Assembly: GCA_028292405.1 (NCBI GenBank)
Contig: JAQGMJ010000010.1
Span: 1-64,000 of the forward strand
Direction: 5' to 3'
DNA length: 64,000 bases
From: Betaproteobacteria bacterium
Lineage (GTDB): Bacteria; Pseudomonadota; Gammaproteobacteria; Burkholderiales; JAEUOS01
Both the position numbers and the translations under genes were made by a program. The notes under the pieces are model-generated. The model was not told the origin of the DNA, made no database searches, and saw nothing but the letters and a program-made list of their open reading frames with translations. Each line of letters begins with the position of its first letter. The stretch's first letter is position 1. This document shows, piece after piece, positions 1-8,584 of this stretch.

Positions 1-1156
1 GCCCGGCGCCGAGCGCGCATAGCAACGCTGCCGCGGCCCACAGCGCCGCCGGCAGCCAGGGCAGTAATTGCGCCGCCTCTGGCGTCTTGTTCAGTTCTCC
101 CGCCACCATTCCCAGGCGCATCAGGGCCGCCAGCGCGAGCACGCTGAACACGAGCCCTGTGTTGCGTCCTTCCCTTCCGCTGCGCCCGGCGGCGATCGCC
201 GCCGGCAGCACGCAGGCCAGCACCAGCGCCCAGGCGGCGCCGGCCACCAGTTGCGCGGTGATCAGCAGACCGAGCTGATCGGTCTCATAAACCACGAACA
301 GGGCTGCCGCGCCCAGCACGACAGCCCCGCGCAACAAGCGCTGCGCGCCGAGGCGTGCCGATACCCCACTCGAGCCCGCCATCGCCAGCCCGAAAGCAAT
401 CCAGAACAGCGCCATCAGCCCGTCCAGGCCGGCAGCGCCGGCCAGGCGCAGATAGGCCGGCGCGGAGTTGATGCTGGCATGGATCTGCAGGCCGAAAGCC
501 AGCAGGACCAGCACGAGGACCAGCCGGGCGCTCCACACCGAGGCATGCGCCGCATCTCCCGTTTTCGCATCCGCTTTGCCGCCTCCGGGCGCGGTGGCGG
601 CCTGGAGGCTACGCTCGCACCAGTGCAAGGCGCTGACCGCCGCCAGCAGGCCGATGCTGGCCAGCGCGAAGGGCAGGCGTGGATCAAGGCCGCGCAGCGC
701 GGTGGTAAGCACCGGCGAGCACGCCGCGGCGATTCCCAGGCCGAGCATCGAGAGCTGCGCCAGACGTGGGGCGGCGGAGGGCGGGGCGCATTTGGCGATC
801 AACGCCATCGGCGGCGCGCGCAGCGCCGATGAAGTCACCGCCCATAGCACCACCAGGCCAGTCAACAAGGCCGGCGAAGCGGAATAGGGCAGCAGCAGAA
901 AAGCCAGGCAGGAAACCGCGCTGACCATCACGATCGCCCCGGAAAGCCGGCGCATGCCGGCAGCAACCCGGTCGGCGGCCACGCCCATGGCCAAGTCCAT
1001 CAGGGTGAAAATGGCCTGGTCGAACACCAGCAGCCAGATCACCCATTTGCGCTCGATGCCGGCGCCGGCGGCCAGTTGCGGCAAAAATGCCACATAAAGC
1101 GTCCAGGTCAGCGCGAACAGCCACTGCACCAGGCACAGATACGGCCCTGCCCCCAT
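1..1156 (-). CDS. MFS-like membrane transporter, C-terminus cut by window edge
   Basis: The frame runs off the left edge, so about 385 N-terminal residues are visible and the C-terminus is missing. The product is a chain of hydrophobic helices separated by short basic loops, for example an ERKWV loop after the first helix and an ADRVAAGMRR loop typical of the MFS loop between helices 2 and 3. That suggests a major facilitator superfamily permease; the substrate cannot be told. The start is secure: an in-frame TAA lies directly before the ATG and an AGGGGGG ribosome site precedes it. It is divergent from the SapC-family gene across about 97 bp. Confidence 0.7.
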   Translation of the reverse strand, partial: MGAGPYLCLVQWLFALTWTLYVAFLPQLAAGAGIERKWVIWLLVFDQAIFTLMDLAMGVAADRVAAGMRRLSGAIVMVSAVSCLAFLLLPYSASPALLTGLVVLWAVTSSALRAPPMALIAKCAPPSAAPRLAQLSMLGLGIAAACSPVLTTALRGLDPRLPFALASIGLLAAVSALHWCERSLQAATAPGGGKADAKTGDAAHASVWSARLVLVLVLLAFGLQIHASINSAPAYLRLAGAAGLDGLMALFWIAFGLAMAGSSGVSARLGAQRLLRGAVVLGAAALFVVYETDQLGLLITAQLVAGAAWALVLACVLPAAIAAGRSGREGRNTGLVFSVLALAALMRLGMVAGELNKTPEAAQLLPWLPAALWAAAALLCALGAG

Positions 1157-1253
1157 TTAGCCCCCCTTTTGGTGCTTTTTCCCGCGCCGCGGCCACGCCA
1201 TGCGCTATGATTAGCCGTTAAAATAATACACACGTAGACCGGAGTTTCACCTC

Positions 1254-2018
1254 ATGCAGATCAGCCCGCCTTTCGGGTATCAGGCTATCGCGCCGTTCCT
1301 GCGCACCCAGCGCGTCAAGCTGCCGCCGGCCGGCACCTTGCCTGGGTTCACGCGGCGGCTTAACGCCATGCCGGTCAGTTTCTCCGAATTTTCCGCCGCC
1401 TGCCGCGACTACCCGCTGGTATTTTCCTCCAACGACGAGGGCAAGACTTTCGCCCCGGTGGCGGTACTCGGCCTGACCGACCGCGAAAACCTGTTTGCCC
1501 GCGACGACGGCTGGGCGCCCGGCGCCTATGTGCCCGCGTATGTGCGGCGCTATCCCTTTTGCATGACCCGCGTCACCGTCAGCGGCGTGGAGCAGAACGA
1601 ACGCCTGATCTGTGTCGAAGAGGCCTGCATCGCCGAAGGCAACGAAGGCGAGGCGATGTTCGGCGATGGCACCGAGCCGCTGCCGCGCTGGAGCACGATC
1701 GAAAAGCTGCTGCAGGAGTACGAGGCCGACCTCGAGCGCGTGCGCGAGATGTGCGGCATCGTGGCCGACTACGGGCTGCTCGAGCCCTTCGCCATGCAGG
1801 CGAACCTGAACGGCGGCGCCTCGATGCAGTTGAACGGCATGTATCGCGTGGCCGAAAGCAAGCTGGAATTCCTCAACGCCGGGCAGCACAAAAACCTGCT
1901 CCGCAAGGGCATCATGGGCCGGATCTACCTGCACCTGCTGTCGCTGGAAAATTTTGCGCGCCTGCTCGACCGCAAGGCCGCCCTGGTGGCGCAGACGCAG
2001 CCCGCGTCGAAAAACTAA
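1254..2018 (+). CDS. SapC family protein
   Basis: A 254-residue protein recognisable as SapC family, a group named after a Campylobacter S-layer-associated protein whose biochemical role is poorly defined. Family-like stretches are the PLVFSSNDEG segment near residue 55, the YVPAYVRRYPF segment near 95 and the C-terminal GIMGRIYLHLLSLENF segment. There is no signal peptide. A GGAG ribosome site lies about 9 nt before the ATG. The next two genes follow at 18 and 32 nt on the same strand, so the three are probably one operon. The family call is fairly firm; the function is not known. Confidence 0.8.
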   Translation: MQISPPFGYQAIAPFLRTQRVKLPPAGTLPGFTRRLNAMPVSFSEFSAACRDYPLVFSSNDEGKTFAPVAVLGLTDRENLFARDDGWAPGAYVPAYVRRYPFCMTRVTVSGVEQNERLICVEEACIAEGNEGEAMFGDGTEPLPRWSTIEKLLQEYEADLERVREMCGIVADYGLLEPFAMQANLNGGASMQLNGMYRVAESKLEFLNAGQHKNLLRKGIMGRIYLHLLSLENFARLLDRKAALVAQTQPASKN

Positions 2019-2036
2019 GCGCGACGGAGAAGCGAC

Positions 2037-2438
2037 GTGTCCCTGGTCAAACCGGTCGAATATGCCGACGCCAATCCGGCGGTGAAGGCGGTGTACGACG
2101 ACATCATGGCCACCCGCAAGGTGGCGGCAGTGAACAATTTCTGGAAGGTGCTGGCCCACGACCCGGACACGCTGGCGCGCACATGGGAAGAAGTCAAGGC
2201 GGTGATGGCCGCGGGCAGCCTCGATGCCCTGACCAAGGAGATGATCTACGTCGCCGTCTCGGCCACCAACGGCTGCGAGTACTGCACCTATTCGCACACC
2301 GCCTCGGCGCGCAAGCAGGGCATGAGCGATGCCATGCTGGCCGAAGTGCTGGCGGTGGCGGCGCTGGCCAACAAGACCAACCGCCTGGCCAATGGTTACC
2401 GGGTGCCGGTGGACCAGGCTTTCATTCCGCAGTTCTAA
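2037..2438 (+). CDS. AhpD-like / carboxymuconolactone decarboxylase family protein
   Basis: A 133-residue all-helical CMD-family protein. It carries the AhpD-type redox motif CEYCTYSHT near residues 79-87 (Cys-x-x-Cys followed by His), which supports a peroxidase or disulfide-reductase role rather than true carboxymuconolactone decarboxylation. The start is GTG with a GGAG site 7 nt upstream; no better start is available. It sits between the SapC-family gene and a response regulator in a tight plus-strand run. Substrate and electron donor cannot be inferred. Confidence 0.8.
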   Translation: MSLVKPVEYADANPAVKAVYDDIMATRKVAAVNNFWKVLAHDPDTLARTWEEVKAVMAAGSLDALTKEMIYVAVSATNGCEYCTYSHTASARKQGMSDAMLAEVLAVAALANKTNRLANGYRVPVDQAFIPQF

Positions 2439-2470
2439 CGGCTACCCTTCAGGCGGACTTCGCAAGCGTT

Positions 2471-3292
2471 ATGGCAGACATCATCTACAACCGTACCGAA
2501 CTGGGCGAGCGCGCCATGCGCGGCCAGGCCGGCCAGATCGCGCCCGACCTGGTGCGCGTGCTGGCGCTGGTGTCCGGCGACACCCATTTCGACCTGGTGA
2601 AAAAGCGCGCCATCCGCATGCCGGAGGCGGACTTGAAGGCGGTACTGGAGCGCCTGGTGACCGCCGGGCTGGTTTCCTCGCGCGGCTCGACGGATCGCGA
2701 CGACCTCGACTTCACCATGCATTTCGCCACCCCGGTGGCCGAAACGCCGGCGCTGACCGACGACGACAAGAAGCGTCTCGGCCTGGAAGCCACCGACGGC
2801 CACGACATCCTGACCAAGACCGGCTCGTTCATGCAGCTCTCCGGCAACGCGCCGCAGACGACGCTGGGCAAGGCCTGGACCGACATCACCGTACTGATCA
2901 TCGAGGACGACGAGATCCAGGCGCGCTTCGCCCAGAACATCATCATGAAAGCCGGCTTCAAGCAGCGCCACGCCGCCAGCCGCGAAGAAATCGTCGGCGA
3001 ACTTAACAAGCAGCCACTGCCCGACTGCATGCTGCTCGACATCGAATTGCCGGGCACCAACGGCTTCGACATCCTGGCGCGGATGCGCCAGCATCCCAAG
3101 CTCAAGCATGTGCCGGTGATCATGCTCACCGCGCTGGCCAGCCAGCAGGACGTGTTCAAGGGCCTCTCCCTGGGCGCCAACGCCTATGTCTCCAAGCCAT
3201 ACAAGAAGCAGACCCTGGTCGATACCATCGTCAAAACCCTGGGCCTGAAGCCTTATGCCGACAAGCCGGCGGGTGTCGGCCCCACCGGCTGA
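2471..3292 (+). CDS. Response regulator with N-terminal winged-helix-like domain and C-terminal receiver
   Basis: A 273-residue protein with reversed architecture. Residues 1-110 look like a small helical or winged-helix domain (MPEADLKAVLERLVTAGLV is typical of a wing-adjacent helix). A complete CheY-type receiver occupies about residues 137-260. The receiver has the acidic pair in LIIEDDE, the phosphoacceptor Asp in CMLLDIELPG, the Thr of MLTA and the Lys of VSKPY. No histidine kinase gene is adjacent. The ribosome site is weak. A role in transcription is inferred only from the N-terminal fold. Confidence 0.8.
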   Translation: MADIIYNRTELGERAMRGQAGQIAPDLVRVLALVSGDTHFDLVKKRAIRMPEADLKAVLERLVTAGLVSSRGSTDRDDLDFTMHFATPVAETPALTDDDKKRLGLEATDGHDILTKTGSFMQLSGNAPQTTLGKAWTDITVLIIEDDEIQARFAQNIIMKAGFKQRHAASREEIVGELNKQPLPDCMLLDIELPGTNGFDILARMRQHPKLKHVPVIMLTALASQQDVFKGLSLGANAYVSKPYKKQTLVDTIVKTLGLKPYADKPAGVGPTG

Positions 3293-3351
3293 GCGTTTCG
3301 CAAACGAACGAAAATAGCGGTCGCCGGTCCAACCGACTCCTGGAGGAGCGC

Positions 3352-4212
3352 ATGGAATACACCGAAGAGTTTTGCGAACGCGAGTACAACATGCGCATGC
3401 GGGTGCCCTCGCACCCCGAGCATTTCCGCCGCTGGGCCGAGGACTCGAAACGGGTGCGGCTCTCCGAGCCCTGCTTTCTCGACATCCCTTACGGCGACGC
3501 CCCAGGGCAGAACCTGGATTTTTTCCCGGTCGAGGGCGGCGCCCACGGCGACGTGCCGCTGCTCGTGTTCATCCACGGCGGCTTCTGGCGCGCGCTCGAC
3601 AAGTCCGACTTTTCGTATGTCGCGGCCTCCTTCACCCATGCAGGCGCGGCGGTGGCGGTGATCAACTACCGCCTGGTGCCGGGCGTGCCACTGGAAGACC
3701 TGGTGCGCGACACCCTGATGGCGGTGACCTGGTGCTACCTGCATGCCGGCCACTATGGCGCGAACCCGCACCATCTCTACGTCGCCGGCCATTCGGCGGG
3801 CGGCCACCTGGCGGCGATGATGCTGGCGGCGCAATGGCCGCGCTGGCACGGCGCGCTACCGGAGGAAGTGGTGCGCGGCGCGCTGGCGGTGAGCGGCCTG
3901 CACGACCTGGAGCCGCTGCGCCACGCCCCTTTCATCAACGGCGACCTGAAGCTCGACGCGCAGCGCGTGCTGGCCCTTTCCCCGGCGCTGATGCCGCCGT
4001 CCACCCACGCACCGCTGATCACCTCGGTGGGCGGCGAGGAGAGCAGCGAGTTCAAGCGCCAGACCGCCTTTCTGGCGCAGCAGTGGAAGGGCGTGTTCAT
4101 GGAAGATGTGCCGATGCCCGGCCACGACCACTTCAGCATCTGCACCGATTTCGGCAACCGCAACAGTCCCCTGGTGCGCGCGGTGCTGGAGATGATGGGC
4201 ATGAGCGAATAA
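3352..4212 (+). CDS. Alpha/beta hydrolase, arylformamidase / BD-FAE type
   Basis: A 286-residue serine hydrolase. The oxyanion-hole motif HGGFWR is at residues 75-80 and the nucleophile elbow GHSAGG at 146-151 (Ser148). A late PGHDHFSI segment supplies the catalytic His. The HGGxW signature groups it with kynurenine formamidase-like enzymes and carbohydrate or acyl esterases; no other kynurenine-pathway gene is nearby, so the substrate is open. A GGAGG site sits before the ATG. A strong hairpin terminator follows 18 nt after the stop. Confidence 0.8.
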   Translation: MEYTEEFCEREYNMRMRVPSHPEHFRRWAEDSKRVRLSEPCFLDIPYGDAPGQNLDFFPVEGGAHGDVPLLVFIHGGFWRALDKSDFSYVAASFTHAGAAVAVINYRLVPGVPLEDLVRDTLMAVTWCYLHAGHYGANPHHLYVAGHSAGGHLAAMMLAAQWPRWHGALPEEVVRGALAVSGLHDLEPLRHAPFINGDLKLDAQRVLALSPALMPPSTHAPLITSVGGEESSEFKRQTAFLAQQWKGVFMEDVPMPGHDHFSICTDFGNRNSPLVRAVLEMMGMSE

Positions 4213-4230
4213 CGGCCGGGAGGCAACAAT

Positions 4231-4287
4231 AAAAGCGGGTAATAAAAAAGCGGCGCCATTTGCGCCGCTTTTTTATTGCCCGCTTTT
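4231..4287. terminator. Long bidirectional intrinsic terminator
   Basis: A near-perfect inverted repeat with about 25-nt arms around a CCATTTG loop, with A-runs on the left and T-runs on the right, so it can work on both strands. The only imperfection is one T-to-C difference, which still allows a G-U pair. It separates the plus-strand hydrolase from the convergent minus-strand M48-like gene. Confidence 0.9.
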
Positions 4288-4302
4288 TATATCACCATGC
4301 GT

Positions 4303-5442
4303 TCATTCGACGCGCCGCACCTGCACTTCATAGCCACCCAGCAGCAGCGGCCCCGGCATCCCGGAGGGTCGCGCACGTACCAGTTCTTCCGGCTGCCAGT
4401 GCGCCGCGGGTGCCATCACCGGCAGCACCACCGGCATGGCGGCGGCAGTTTGCGGCAGGTCGGCGGGGGCCTGGGCCACCGCCGCGACTGCCGGCAGCGC
4501 CAGCGGAACACCGGTCAGGCGCGCCGAAGAAACGCGAAAGGCGCCGGCCCAGGAAGTTGTCGACACCTCCTCGCCCAGCGGGTTGAGGCGCAGGTTGAGC
4601 ACCACCGACTTCTTCGCATAGCCGGCCGCCTCCAGCAGCTTGATCGCCACTTCGTCGGCTTCCTTGGTCTGCTTGTCGCGGCCGCTTTCGGAAGCCAGTT
4701 GCGAGCCGGCGAAGGAGATCGCGCTTTTGATCAGGCCGCTGCCGGGGACGATGAAGTTCATCAGAATCGAGACCACGATCGAGGCGCCGGCGTTGTTGTC
4801 GTGATGGCCCGCAACCACGTGCCCCATTTCGCGGGCGATCACAAAGGCCATCCAGTCGTCGGTCGGATTGAGCCTGGAGAAGCCGGCGTTGACGGAAATC
4901 TTGCCGGTGCCGCTGGACATGGTCGACAGGTCCTGCGAATTGCCGACGTAGACATCAAAGGCGCCGATGTGCTTGAGCTGCTCCGGGTAAAGCCCGCGCG
5001 CGGCGTTTTGCAGGCCGGCGGAGATGCGCCTGACCTGCTCCTGGAACGGTGCGTTGGCCGGTCCGGCCGGCTGTCGCGCGGCGGCCAGCACGCCGAATTC
5101 GATCGCGGAATGCAGGCCGAGAAGGCCGGTATTGCCTTGTGGCACAGGTGCGGCGGGTACCATGGCCTCGGCCTGTTCGGCTGACGCTTCGACCGCGGCA
5201 GGCAGTGATTCGGGAGCAGCGGCCGAAACCAGTGCCACCGGGCGCAGTTGCTGAGTAGACGTGGATGCGGGCGCGCTCATCGGCGCGGCGGCGAGCACTA
5301 CTTTCGCCGCGGAGGAACTCGCCGCAGCATCGTCAGCCTCGTCAGAGGCAAATAGCAAGCCCGGGTGCAGGACGCAAACAGCCGCGCCCATCGCCAAAAA
5401 GCGACGCGCCAGCCATTGCGTGGACCATCCCCCTTGCGGCAT
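4303..5442 (-). CDS. M48-like exported protein with RExxH in place of HExxH
   Basis: A 379-residue protein with a hydrophobic N-terminus (residues 12-32, likely a signal peptide) and an Ala/Pro-rich linker to about residue 130, then a domain resembling M48 metallopeptidases. The region that should hold the zinc motif reads REMGH at 204-208, followed by VVAGHH and, near residue 263, an EADEVA segment resembling the third-ligand ExxxD motif. The first zinc-binding His is therefore Arg (codon CGC), so the protein may be a pseudoenzyme or bind metal differently. A GSGLIKSAI stretch after the motif may be membrane-associated. The C-terminal 75 residues are low-complexity. Confidence 0.65.
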   Translation of the reverse strand: MPQGGWSTQWLARRFLAMGAAVCVLHPGLLFASDEADDAAASSSAAKVVLAAAPMSAPASTSTQQLRPVALVSAAAPESLPAAVEASAEQAEAMVPAAPVPQGNTGLLGLHSAIEFGVLAAARQPAGPANAPFQEQVRRISAGLQNAARGLYPEQLKHIGAFDVYVGNSQDLSTMSSGTGKISVNAGFSRLNPTDDWMAFVIAREMGHVVAGHHDNNAGASIVVSILMNFIVPGSGLIKSAISFAGSQLASESGRDKQTKEADEVAIKLLEAAGYAKKSVVLNLRLNPLGEEVSTTSWAGAFRVSSARLTGVPLALPAVAAVAQAPADLPQTAAAMPVVLPVMAPAAHWQPEELVRARPSGMPGPLLLGGYEVQVRRVE

Positions 5443-5749
5443 ATTTCCCTCTGATGCCCCCGGCGGCTATCCCTGCGGCCGGGCCCATCGATGCTGCGAG
5501 GCACCAGTCTACGCTGCGATTTTTGCCGATGCCAACATTTTTTTTATTTTTATCCATATGAATCAACGACTTAATCCAATATAACAATGTATAAACAATG
5601 CTTTCGGCATTCAACTTAAAGTTGAATAGTTAAAGTAAGTTCTTAAACTAAAAGGGCAATTCAGCCTTACGGGGAAATCCCTTTTTGACTGTACGCTCGC
5701 CGGAGCATCCGTGGTGGGAATGGCCAGCCACAACGCCGGCGCCAGTGCC
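5443..5749. other. AT-rich intergenic region with a 19-bp palindrome
   Basis: No convincing gene is visible in these 307 bp between the M48-like gene and the 3' end of nirD. From about 5525 to 5690 the base composition drops well below the surrounding DNA. The stretch holds the palindrome listed separately and a weak A4G3...C3T5 inverted repeat with a long loop (5650-5686) that could end nirD transcription. It presumably carries the promoter of the minus-strand M48-like gene, but no clean -35/-10 pair stands out. Confidence 0.5.
5609..5627. promoter_or_regulatory. Perfect palindrome, possible operator
   Basis: The sequence ATTCAACT-TAA-AGTTGAAT is an exact dyad with 8-bp arms and a 3-bp centre. 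It lies about 170 bp upstream of the M48-like gene within AT-rich DNA. The size and symmetry fit a dimeric helix-turn-helix regulator site. No T-run follows, so it is not a terminator. The binding protein is unknown. Confidence 0.35.
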
Positions 5750-6091
5750 TCAGATGTCTAGATAAACCGTGCCGTCCTGCACCTGTACCGCGAAGGATCT
5801 GACACAGCCCTGGTCAGGCGCCACGGCGCAACCATCCTTCAGTTCGATGTTCCAGTTGTGCAGGGGGCAGGCGACGCGCTTGCCGTAGACGATGCCCTGC
5901 GACAATGGCCCACCCTTGTGCGGACACTTGTCTTCCAGGGCAAAGACCTCATCGTCGGCATTGCGGAAAACGGCGATGTTGCCATGTGCCGCGGTCTTCA
6001 CCACGCGCGCGCCCAGGCGCGGAATTTCTGTGAGTGTGCAGATCTTTTTCATTTGGGTGGCGGCAGGCAATTCAAGTTCGGTTGTGCTCAT
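5750..6091 (-). CDS. nirD: Nitrite reductase (NADH) small subunit, Rieske type
   Basis: A 113-residue cytoplasmic Rieske-like subunit of assimilatory NADH-nitrite reductase. Unlike many NirD proteins it keeps all four Rieske ligands: Cys56-Pro-His58 in CPHKGG and Cys75-x-x-His78 in CPLHNW, so it probably carries a [2Fe-2S] cluster. It follows nirB by 15 nt on the minus strand as the last gene of cobA-nirB-nirD. NirBD reduces nitrite to ammonium with NADH. Confidence 0.93.
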   Translation of the reverse strand: MSTTELELPAATQMKKICTLTEIPRLGARVVKTAAHGNIAVFRNADDEVFALEDKCPHKGGPLSQGIVYGKRVACPLHNWNIELKDGCAVAPDQGCVRSFAVQVQDGTVYLDI

Positions 6092-6106
6092 GATGGTTGG
6101 CTCCGT

Positions 6107-8539
6107 TCAGGCCGACAGCATTTCGAAGTCTTGCTTTGCCACCTTGCCCGCGGCGCGCTCGCGCCAGGGATCGGCATAGTCCTTGACCGCGAACTTCAGG
6201 CGCGCGTAAAGGGCCTTGCGGTTTTCCGCGTCCTCGACCACATGCTTTTTCACGTAGTCCAGGCCGACGCGGCTCAGCCAATGAATGGTGCGGTCGAGAT
6301 AGCGCGCCTCTTCGCGGTAGAGCTGCAGGAAGGCGCCGCTGTATTCCAGCACTTCCTCATGCGTCGCCACCTTGACCAGGAATTGCGCCACCTCGGTGCG
6401 AATGCCGCCGTTGCCGCCGACGTAGATCTCCCAGCCGGAGTCGACGCCGATCACGCCGACATCCTTGATGCCGGACTCGGCGCAATTGCGCGGGCAGCCC
6501 GACACCGCGAGCTTGACCTTGTGGGGCGACCACATGCCGAACAGATCGTGCTCCAGCTCGATACCCATGCGCGTCGAGTCCTGGGTGCCGAAGCGGCACC
6601 ACTCGGAGCCGACGCAGGTCTTCACCGTGCGCAGCGACTTGCCGTAGGCGTGGCCGGAGGGCATGTCGAGGTCTTTCCACACACCGGGCAGGTCTTCCTT
6701 TTTCACCCCCAGCAAATCGATGCGCTGCCCGCCTGTTACCTTCACGGTGGGAATCTTGTACTTGTCGACCACGTCGGCAATCTTGCGCAGCTCGTGCGAA
6801 TTGGTGATGCCGCCCCACATGCGCGGCACCACGCTGTAGGTGCCGTCCTTCTGGATATTGGCGTGGGCGCGCTCGTTGATGAAGCGCGACTGCGAGTCGT
6901 CCACCGCTTCGTGCGGCCAGGTGGAGAGCATGTAGTAGTTGATCGCCGGGCGGCAGGAGGCGCAACCGTTGGGGGTGCGCCATTCAAGGAATCCGTAGGT
7001 CGCCTCGTGGTCCAGCAGCTTGTTGGCGCGGATCGCGGCGCGCACTTCTTCGTGCGTATGGTCGGTGCAGCCGCACATCGGCTTGGCGGCGGTGTCGGCC
7101 GGCTGGTAGGCGCCGCCGACGGTGGAGGCAAGCAACTGCTCGACCAGGCCGGTGCAGGAGCCGCAGGAGGACGAGGCCTTGGTGTGCTTGCGCACGTCTT
7201 CCAGCGAAAACAGTCCTTTCTCCTTGATGGCCTTTACGATCACGCCCTTGCATACGCCGTTGCAGCCGCAGACCTCCGCGGTATCGGCCATCTGCGCCGC
7301 CTTGTTCTGCCCCTGGTGGCCGACGTTGCCCAGGTGGTTCTGGCCGAACATAAGGTGGTCGCGGATGTCATGGACGTCCTGCTTGTCCTTCAGCAACTGG
7401 AAGTACCAGGAGCCGTCGGCGGTATCGCCGTACATCACGCCGCCGATGATCTTGTTGTCTTGCAGCACCAGCTTTTTGTAGACGCCGCCAACAGGGTCAT
7501 TGAGGGTAATTTCCTCGGTGTCCGGACCGCCGGTGAAATTGCCGGCGGAGAACAGGTCGACGCCCGTTACCTTGAGCTTGGTCGACGTGACGGACCCTTT
7601 GTAGAGGCCGATGCCCATGTGCGCCAGGTGATTGGCGCAGACCTTGGCCATCTCGAACAGCGGCGCCACCAAGCCATAAGCGATGCCGCGATGCGCCACG
7701 CATTCGCCGACGGCATAGATCTTCGGGTCGTAGGTCTGCATCGTGTCGTTGACCACGATGCCACGATTGACATAAATGCCGGCGGATTCGGCCAGCGCGG
7801 TGTTGGGGCGGATGCCGACAGCCATCACCACCAGATCGGCCGGCAGTTCGCTGCCGTCCTTGAACTTGATCGCGGCGACGCGCCCGTCCGGTCCCGCTAC
7901 CAATTCGGCGGTGTGCTTTTCCAGCGCGAACTTCAGGCCCTTGTCTTCGAGGGACTTTTGCAGCATGCCGGCGGCCACGCGGTCGAGCTGGCGCTCCATC
8001 AGCCAGGGCATGATGTGCACCACCGTCACTTCCATGCCGCGCAGCTTCAGGCCGTTGGCAGCCTCCAGCCCGAGCAGGCCGCCGCCGATGACGATGGCGT
8101 GCTTGTGCGTCTTCGCCGCTTCGATCATCGCGTCGGTATCGGCGATGTCGCGATAGGAAATCACCCCGGGCAGGTCCTTGCCCGGCACCGGCAGGATGAA
8201 GGGATTGGAGCCGGTGGCCAGCAGCAGGCGGTCGTAGGACTCGACGGTGCCGTCCTCGGCCACCACCTCGCGCCTGACCCGGTCGATCTTCACCACCTTC
8301 TTGTTCAGGTGCAGCCTGATGCCGTTGGCCTCGTACCAGTCGACATCGTTGAGCATGATCTCCTTGATCGTCATCTCGCCGGCCAGCACCGGCGAGAGCA
8401 GGATGCGGTTGTAGTTGGCGTGCGGCTCGGCGCCGAACACGGTGATCTCATACAGGTCGGGCGAGATCTTCAGCAATTCTTCGAGGGCGCGCACGCCGGC
8501 CATGCCGTTGCCGACCATCACGAGCTTCATTTTCTTCAT
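6107..8539 (-). CDS. nirB: Nitrite reductase (NADH) large subunit
   Basis: An 810-residue enzyme reducing nitrite to ammonium, somewhat shorter than the roughly 850 residues of E. coli NirB. Domains in order: FAD site GNGMAG near residue 10, NAD site VIGGGLLGLEAANG near 150, and a BFD-type [2Fe-2S] domain with CGCNGVC near 421 and CGSC near 457. The siroheme/[4Fe-4S] domain follows, with CVGSEWC near 638 and CPRNC near 682. It lies 45 nt after cobA, which makes the siroheme precursor, and 15 nt before nirD, so one nitrogen-regulated operon is likely. Confidence 0.95.
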   Translation of the reverse strand: MKKMKLVMVGNGMAGVRALEELLKISPDLYEITVFGAEPHANYNRILLSPVLAGEMTIKEIMLNDVDWYEANGIRLHLNKKVVKIDRVRREVVAEDGTVESYDRLLLATGSNPFILPVPGKDLPGVISYRDIADTDAMIEAAKTHKHAIVIGGGLLGLEAANGLKLRGMEVTVVHIMPWLMERQLDRVAAGMLQKSLEDKGLKFALEKHTAELVAGPDGRVAAIKFKDGSELPADLVVMAVGIRPNTALAESAGIYVNRGIVVNDTMQTYDPKIYAVGECVAHRGIAYGLVAPLFEMAKVCANHLAHMGIGLYKGSVTSTKLKVTGVDLFSAGNFTGGPDTEEITLNDPVGGVYKKLVLQDNKIIGGVMYGDTADGSWYFQLLKDKQDVHDIRDHLMFGQNHLGNVGHQGQNKAAQMADTAEVCGCNGVCKGVIVKAIKEKGLFSLEDVRKHTKASSSCGSCTGLVEQLLASTVGGAYQPADTAAKPMCGCTDHTHEEVRAAIRANKLLDHEATYGFLEWRTPNGCASCRPAINYYMLSTWPHEAVDDSQSRFINERAHANIQKDGTYSVVPRMWGGITNSHELRKIADVVDKYKIPTVKVTGGQRIDLLGVKKEDLPGVWKDLDMPSGHAYGKSLRTVKTCVGSEWCRFGTQDSTRMGIELEHDLFGMWSPHKVKLAVSGCPRNCAESGIKDVGVIGVDSGWEIYVGGNGGIRTEVAQFLVKVATHEEVLEYSGAFLQLYREEARYLDRTIHWLSRVGLDYVKKHVVEDAENRKALYARLKFAVKDYADPWRERAAGKVAKQDFEMLSA

Positions 8540-8584
8540 GGCAATTCCAGTTGCAATATTGAGTGAATGGGATGACGGCCGGCT

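Noticed and set aside
5858..8566. A 902-codon open frame antisense to nirB
   Set aside because: It mirrors nirB exactly, has no family motif and a His/Asp/Val-rich composition typical of the antisense of GC-rich genes.
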